Part shown: positions 11,568 to 15,632 of the stretch, piece by piece | Position numbering within the stretch: position 1 is the stretch's first letter | How the letters are laid out: the number at the start of each line of letters is the position of its first letter | Assembly (NCBI GenBank): GCA_016206235.1 | Contig: JACQRZ010000034.1 | Span: 1 to 15,632 of the forward strand | DNA: 15,632 nt | DNA from: Candidatus Uhrbacteria bacterium | Lineage (GTDB): Bacteria > Patescibacteriota > Patescibacteriia > JACQRZ01 | Direction of reading: 5' to 3' | Notes under the pieces: model-generated | Told to the model about the DNA's origin: nothing | Seen by the model: the letters and a program-made list of their open reading frames with translations, nothing else | Database searches by the model: none | Position numbers and translations under genes: made by a program

Positions 11568-11909
11568 ATGCTCGATGCCAAAATAAAGCAGAAAATCATC
11601 GCGAAATTCGCGACCCATGCCGGTGACACAGGATCAACCCCTGTGCAGGTAGCTATTTTAACAGAGGAGATCAATCGTTTGAGTGAGCACCTTGCCGAAC
11701 ATAAAAAGGATCACTCATCACGAAGAGGCTTGCTCAAAAAAATCGGCGAACGCCGCAGATTGCTTCGCTATTTTGCCTCAGAAGATCCAAAAGGCTACGA
11801 GGAACTCACAAAGAAATTAAAGATTAAAAAGCGAGATTTCGGCGAGATCAAGTCGTTGGCCGATGAAGAAGACATGATGATGCCAGCGCCAACTGAAGAA
11901 GCCGCTTAG
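11568..11909 (+). CDS. rpsO: 30S ribosomal protein S15
   Basis: S15 binds 16S rRNA helices 20-22 early in 30S assembly. The family core is clear: FATHAGDTGSTPVQVAILTEEINRLSEHL (about 14-42) and KKDHSSRRGLLKKIGERRRLLRYF (about 46-69), ending near residue 89. The 113-residue product has an additional acidic, Met/Pro-rich tail of about 24 residues (LADEEDMMMPAPTEEAA at its end), absent from the usual ~89-residue protein. Good Shine-Dalgarno AGGAG before the ATG. It is the first gene of a unit with the NYN nuclease gene and pnp, and its promoter is the best in the window apart from those of the two RNAs. Confidence 0.97.
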   Translation: MLDAKIKQKIIAKFATHAGDTGSTPVQVAILTEEINRLSEHLAEHKKDHSSRRGLLKKIGERRRLLRYFASEDPKGYEELTKKLKIKKRDFGEIKSLADEEDMMMPAPTEEAA

Positions 11910-11940
11910 AGGCTAGAAGCTAATACCTAGAAGCTAAAAA
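11908..11940 (+). repeat. GCTAGAAGCTAA-type phrase repeat between rpsO and the NYN gene
   Basis: AGAGGCTAGAAGCTAA followed by TACCTAGAAGCTAA: CTAGAAGCTAA occurs twice, 15 nt apart, in the 31-nt gap. It occupies the place where a ribosome-binding site would be expected. Confidence 0.65.
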
Positions 11941-12507
11941 ATGGTAAAACACAAAGACCAGCGCGTAGGAGTATTTGTCGATATGGGCAATATGTACCAC
12001 TCGGCAAAGAATCTTTACGACGCGAGAGTTAATTTCAAAGAAATACTTAAAAGTGCTGTTGCCGGCCGCAAGCTTATTCGCGCGATTGCCTATGTTGTGA
12101 AATCGAAAACGGCTGAAGAGGAAACTTTTTTTGAGGCTCTTTCCAAGCAGGGATTTGAGGTTAAGATGAAAGATCTTCAAATTTTTGCCGGCGGCGCAAA
12201 AAAAGGCGATTGGGATGTTGGTATGTCCATGGATGCGGTGAAATCTGCCGACAAACTCGATGTAATCATTTTAGTAACTGGCGACGGAGATTTTGTTCCT
12301 CTTGTTACCTATCTCCAAGAAAATAAAGGATGTCTGGTTGAGGTAATCGCCTTTGGCGATACGGCATCGGCAAAACTGACAGAAGCAGCTGATGATTTTA
12401 TTGATCTGGGAAAGAACCTGGATCTGTATCTTCTTACGCGTCCCAAACGAGCAGTAAAACGAGCATACTTTATTGAGCGAAAAAGCAATAGTCAAAAAGA
12501 AGTGTAA
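11941..12507 (+). CDS. NYN-domain (LabA/DUF88, PIN-like) putative ribonuclease
   Basis: The 188-residue protein is a single NYN domain (about 7-165). The acidic active-site residues of this PIN-like fold are in place: D14 in VGVFVDMGNMYHS (with N17), D90/D92 and D98 in KKGDWDVGMSMDA, and D115/D117 in LVTGDGDFVPLV. A short basic tail (RPKRAVKRAYFIERK, about 167-181) could bind RNA. NYN proteins are metal-dependent RNases; many bacterial LabA-like members have no assigned substrate. It sits between rpsO and pnp, 31 nt after rpsO, replacing the usual direct adjacency, which suggests a role in RNA turnover with PNPase (inference). There is no Shine-Dalgarno sequence at its ATG, so translation may depend on coupling or AT-rich initiation. 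Confidence 0.88.
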   Translation: MVKHKDQRVGVFVDMGNMYHSAKNLYDARVNFKEILKSAVAGRKLIRAIAYVVKSKTAEEETFFEALSKQGFEVKMKDLQIFAGGAKKGDWDVGMSMDAVKSADKLDVIILVTGDGDFVPLVTYLQENKGCLVEVIAFGDTASAKLTEAADDFIDLGKNLDLYLLTRPKRAVKRAYFIERKSNSQKEV

Positions 12508-12643
12508 TAACCACTAACCACTAATATACTACGTATTGTTCTCTGGATAGGTAGATTCTTCCAAAAAGGAATCTAAAATCTGGAGATCAATACTCGCCCG
12601 TTACGGACTTGTCCGCGTTCGGGAAGAAAGGATCTCTTTTTAT
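12508..12643 (+). promoter_or_regulatory. Structured leader before pnp, possible internal promoter
   Basis: The gap starts with an ACCACTA phrase repeat and has a -10-like TATACT (12525-12530) without a clear -35. Two hairpins follow: AGATTC/GAATCT (12553-12558 with 12569-12574), and CCCG/CGGG (12597-12600 with 12620-12623) enclosing CGGAC-TT-GTCCG (12604-12615). AAAGGA precedes the pnp ATG by about 14 nt. In E. coli the pnp leader hairpin is cut by RNase III and mediates autoregulation; an equivalent here is plausible but unproven. Confidence 0.5.
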
Positions 12644-14803
12644 ATGAAAAAATTTGAGACAGAAATCGGCGGAAAGAAACTTTCCGTTGAAATCGGTAAG
12701 TTGGCCCAGCAAGCAAGCGGTTCTGTTGTCTGCCAATATGGCGACACCACCGTGCTTGCAACAGCTGTGATGAGCGCAACAGAACGGGAGGGAATTGATT
12801 TTTTTCCTCTTCAAGTTGAGTATGAAGAGCGTTTATACGCTGCAGGAAAAATTAAAAGCTCGCGTTTTATCAAACGCGAAGGGCGTGCCACCGATGAGGC
12901 GGTGCTTACAGGACGCCTTGTTGATCGCGCGATCCGTCCTCTGTTCCCCCATGGCATTAAAAATGAAGTGCAGGTGATTCTTACAGTACTATCGGTTGAT
13001 CAAGAAAATGATCCGGATGTTCCGGCAATGATCGGCGCTGCATTAGCGCTTTCCATTTCAGATATTCCATGGGAAGGCCCCTTGGGTGGTATCCGCATTG
13101 GCCGTATTAACGGCGAGTGGGTGATCAACCCATCGTATGAAGCGCGAGTTAAAAGCGAAATTGATTTGTTTATTGCAGGTACCCATGACAAGGTGCTCAT
13201 GCTTGAAGCGGGCGCGCAGCAGGCGGGAGAAGAAGTGTGTGCCGATGCTATTGAGTTCTGTTTAAAACATCTTGGCAAGGTGTGCGCATTTATTTCCGAT
13301 ATCCAATCGCAAGTTGGTGTCGCAAAAAAAACCGTTGCCGACCTTTCAAAAAAGAAAGTCGAGGAAGAATCTGAGGAAGAGACAGTATCACCTGAACAGA
13401 TTGAAAGAGTCATGAACTGGATCAAAGAAAAAGCGCCCGCTCATCTTACCACTGGCGCAAATGTAACTAAGAAGAGCCGTAAGGCGAGCATAGGTTTGAT
13501 GAAGACCGAACTCGAAGAGCACCTTAAGCAAGAACAGGTTGGGAAAGACAAGCGCAAAAAATTGTTGGCTCTACTCGATGAGGAAGCAGAAGCCCTGGTA
13601 ACGCGCGCGATTCTCGATAAAGAGCAGCGTGTCGATGGTCGTGCGCTCACCGAGATTCGGCCGCTCTCAGTTGAGGTGGGCGTATTACCTCGTTTGCACG
13701 GGACAGGCTTGTTTTCACGCGGTGAAACACAGGTGCTCTCTGCAGTTACGCTCGGCGCCCCCGGCGACGAACAGATTCTCGATGGCATGGAAGAAGTGGG
13801 TAAGAAGCGTTACATGCACCACTACAATTTTCCCCCCTACTCAGTGGGCGAAGTAAAGCCAATGCGTGGGCCCGGCCGTCGTGAGATTGGCCATGGAGCT
13901 CTCGCTGAAAAAGCGCTTCTACCAGTACTTCCTTCAAAAGAAGAATTTCCGTACACCATTCGCGTTGTCTCTGAAGTGCTTGGATCAAACGGTTCAAGTT
14001 CCATGGCATCGACGTGCGGTTCAACACTCGCACTTATGGATGCCGGTGTGCCGATCAATGCGCCGGTTGCCGGTATTGCCATGGGTTTGGCGTCGGACAC
14101 AACAGGCCGTTATAAGATTCTCACTGACTTACAGGATCTTGAAGATGGCGAAGGTGGTATGGATTTTAAAGTAGCAGGTACCACAAACGGAATTACTGCC
14201 ATCCAGCTCGATACCAAGACCAAGGGCTTGACCATGGAGATTGTGAAAGAGACATTACAGCGTGCTCGAGATGCGCGATTACAGATACTCGACGCAATGA
14301 CAGCTGTTATCGCAGCGCCGAGGGCAGAACTTTCACGCTATGCGCCGCGCATTGTCTCGCTCCGCATTAACCCCGACAAAATTCGCGATGTGATCGGTCC
14401 TGGTGGTAAGGTGATTAACGAAATCATTGATGCCACTGGCGTAGATATTGATATTGAGCAAGACGGCCTTGTGATGGTAACGTCAACCAATGCCGAAGGC
14501 ATGGAAAAGGCTGTTGAGTGGATCAAGCGATTAACGCGCGAAGTGAAAGTTGGCGAGATGTTTGAAGGCAAAGTAATGCGGACACTGGACTTTGGCGCGT
14601 TTGTTGAGGTGCTTCCTCGCCAAGAAGGCTTGGTGCATATTTCCGAACTCGCACCGTATCGCGTGAAGCAAGTTTCTGACATTGTAAAGATCGGCCAGAC
14701 GGTAACAGTAAAAGTGATAGGTATCGACGAGCAGGGCCGTATCAATCTTTCGATGAAGAGGGCGCAACCACAAAATCAAGAAGAGCACCAGCAACATTCC
14801 TAG
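12644..14803 (+). CDS. pnp: Polyribonucleotide nucleotidyltransferase (PNPase)
   Basis: PNPase is the trimeric phosphorolytic 3'-5' exoribonuclease of mRNA decay. The 719-residue protein has all domains: first RNase PH core (about 10-145, with FFPLQVEYEERLYAAGK and FIKREGR at 75-81), a helical linker (about 225-320), the second, catalytic RNase PH core (about 330-550, with GPGRREIGHGALAEKAL near 409, SNGSSSMASTCGS near 447 and GMDFKVAGT near 505-512), KH (IGPGGKVINEIIDATG near 583) and S1 (GEMFEGKVMRTLDFGAFVEVL, about 636-705). Length and order are normal for the family. It is the third gene after rpsO and the NYN gene. Its last 62 nt overlap the convergent ATP-grasp gene, with no terminator visible between. 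Confidence 0.98.
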   Translation: MKKFETEIGGKKLSVEIGKLAQQASGSVVCQYGDTTVLATAVMSATEREGIDFFPLQVEYEERLYAAGKIKSSRFIKREGRATDEAVLTGRLVDRAIRPLFPHGIKNEVQVILTVLSVDQENDPDVPAMIGAALALSISDIPWEGPLGGIRIGRINGEWVINPSYEARVKSEIDLFIAGTHDKVLMLEAGAQQAGEEVCADAIEFCLKHLGKVCAFISDIQSQVGVAKKTVADLSKKKVEEESEEETVSPEQIERVMNWIKEKAPAHLTTGANVTKKSRKASIGLMKTELEEHLKQEQVGKDKRKKLLALLDEEAEALVTRAILDKEQRVDGRALTEIRPLSVEVGVLPRLHGTGLFSRGETQVLSAVTLGAPGDEQILDGMEEVGKKRYMHHYNFPPYSVGEVKPMRGPGRREIGHGALAEKALLPVLPSKEEFPYTIRVVSEVLGSNGSSSMASTCGSTLALMDAGVPINAPVAGIAMGLASDTTGRYKILTDLQDLEDGEGGMDFKVAGTTNGITAIQLDTKTKGLTMEIVKETLQRARDARLQILDAMTAVIAAPRAELSRYAPRIVSLRINPDKIRDVIGPGGKVINEIIDATGVDIDIEQDGLVMVTSTNAEGMEKAVEWIKRLTREVKVGEMFEGKVMRTLDFGAFVEVLPRQEGLVHISELAPYRVKQVSDIVKIGQTVTVKVIGIDEQGRINLSMKRAQPQNQEEHQQHS

Positions 14804-15632
14804 ACTTGCCAGTTACCGGATAATGATGCATATCGATAAATGGTTTTGTGTTTGCCTCTAAGATAGCAAAAGGTTGATCGCGGTATGACATTGAAATATC
14901 AGAAGCGATAAGATCAAAGCCAATCAGTGGAACATGACAGCGACGCGCAACGCGTTCCAAAAGTTCACGCGTCTCACCGTGGAGAGCGTCTGTCACATCA
15001 TGAATGTCTGCACCGCAGGCTAAAATGACTTTTTCATGAAGGTATACTTTTTGTCCTTGCGGAGGAACACTCTCCAATGTAAGGCCCTGTTGTGCGAGAA
15101 AGGATATGACGCCATCCGTGCAAGGTATCTTATGAAGCGTGGTATTTTTTTGCGATAGATTTCCTCGCAAAGGCGAAGCATTTTTCCTGTCTCGGAGTTG
15201 CGCGATAGTGCTTATGCCATCACCAATCACATTGGGACGCTCGCGCCAGCAAGCCGCAACCAATGTTGCATTTACGAGCGTTGCACGAAAAACATCGCCA
15301 GCGATATATCGTTCGACAATGAATGCCTTGTTTAATGTTTGCGCATGCGCAATAGCAGCCCGAAGATGATCGACGGACGTGATGTTGCAAAACGTATGTC
15401 TACTGAGAGAGCCTTGTTGAGGTTTTACGACCAGTGGAAATCCCATTGTTGTCGCGTACTCAAGGGCATCAGCACTCTTGTGAAATGTTTTTCCTGTCGT
15501 ATGCGGCGCATTGATCTGAGTAAGGATTTTTTTAAACAGTTCTTTATTAGAAAGATCATGCTCATATTCTCGATCGAGCTGTAGTGTGGGAAGTTCTTCA
15601 AATATGATTTTTCTCGTTGGAGTATACAGCGA
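14742..15632 (-). CDS. ATP-grasp ligase, cyanophycin-synthetase/GshAB-like (5' end beyond window)
   Basis: The frame stays open to the window edge, so the N-terminus is missing; the visible 296 residues hold most of an ATP-grasp fold. Marks, numbered from the edge: GFPLVVKPQQGS (about 64-75), the IVERYIAGDVFRATLVN strand pair, ERPNVIGDGISTIAQLRDRKN, which strongly resembles the PNVVGDGxxTIxxLI segment of cyanophycin synthetase and the GshB half of GshAB, ADIHDVTDALH, FDLIASDIS, and the metal-binding EANTKPFIDMHHYP near the end. Such enzymes join a carboxylate to an amine through an acyl-phosphate. The substrate (amino acid, peptide or glutathione-like thiol) cannot be told without the rest of the gene. 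Its 3' end lies in the last 62 nt of pnp. Confidence 0.85.
   Translation of the reverse strand, partial: SLYTPTRKIIFEELPTLQLDREYEHDLSNKELFKKILTQINAPHTTGKTFHKSADALEYATTMGFPLVVKPQQGSLSRHTFCNITSVDHLRAAIAHAQTLNKAFIVERYIAGDVFRATLVNATLVAACWRERPNVIGDGISTIAQLRDRKNASPLRGNLSQKNTTLHKIPCTDGVISFLAQQGLTLESVPPQGQKVYLHEKVILACGADIHDVTDALHGETRELLERVARRCHVPLIGFDLIASDISMSYRDQPFAILEANTKPFIDMHHYPVTGKSRNVAGALLDFVVAPSSSKD

Noticed and set aside
13000..13425. 141-codon antisense frame inside pnp
   Set aside because: Shadow of the pnp frame; no promoter or ribosome site and no family resemblance.

Overview
The window reads like a piece of a Candidate Phyla Radiation (Patescibacteria, Parcubacteria-type) chromosome. 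This is inferred from gene content and style, not from a phylogenetic marker: two TrmB-like regulators, a small CxxC/CxxC zinc-ribbon protein with a Gly/Arg tail, single-copy housekeeping genes (ruvB, rpsO, pnp, one Xer-type recombinase), many short poorly conserved proteins and compact gaps. TGA is read as stop. Promoters are easy to see and mostly use a TATACT -10 box.

Left part (1-2430): ruvB (+) converges on the zinc-ribbon gene (-), which has a ~150-nt leader able to hide its own ribosome-binding site. A divergent TrmB-like regulator (+) shares that promoter region and ends at a clean terminator.

Unusual core (2430-3525): about 1.1 kb with no credible protein gene. It holds two divergent transcription units, each with a near-consensus sigma-70-type promoter, a GC-richer hairpin-dense body and an intrinsic terminator: one of ~325 nt (-) and one of ~430 nt (+). 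I could not match either to RNase P RNA, tmRNA, 6S, SRP RNA or other families I know, so they are the best candidates for undescribed structured RNAs. A ~130-bp inverted-repeat element of the REP/MITE kind follows.

Middle (3549-8760): an orphan HlyD-like membrane fusion protein, a helical protein of unknown function, a second TrmB-like regulator with a perfect palindrome at its predicted start site, a divergent protein resembling heme-oxygenase-fold diiron enzymes, a zinc-ribbon NUDIX hydrolase and a small lipoprotein.

Right-middle (8760-11400, all minus strand): tRNA-His with genomic G-1 and CCA, abutted by a frameshifted LAGLIDADG homing endonuclease; a four-helix EamA/SMR-like membrane protein; then a probable unit of Xer recombinase, tRNA-Arg(UCU) and NUDIX hydrolase, in which the NUDIX ATG directly follows the tRNA.

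Right part (11400-15632): the classical rpsO-pnp pair, here with a NYN/LabA-type nuclease gene between them. It suggests an RNA-processing operon: S15 with a structured leader, a putative PIN-like RNase and PNPase. A convergent ATP-grasp ligase, cut by the window edge, overlaps the 3' end of pnp by 62 bp.
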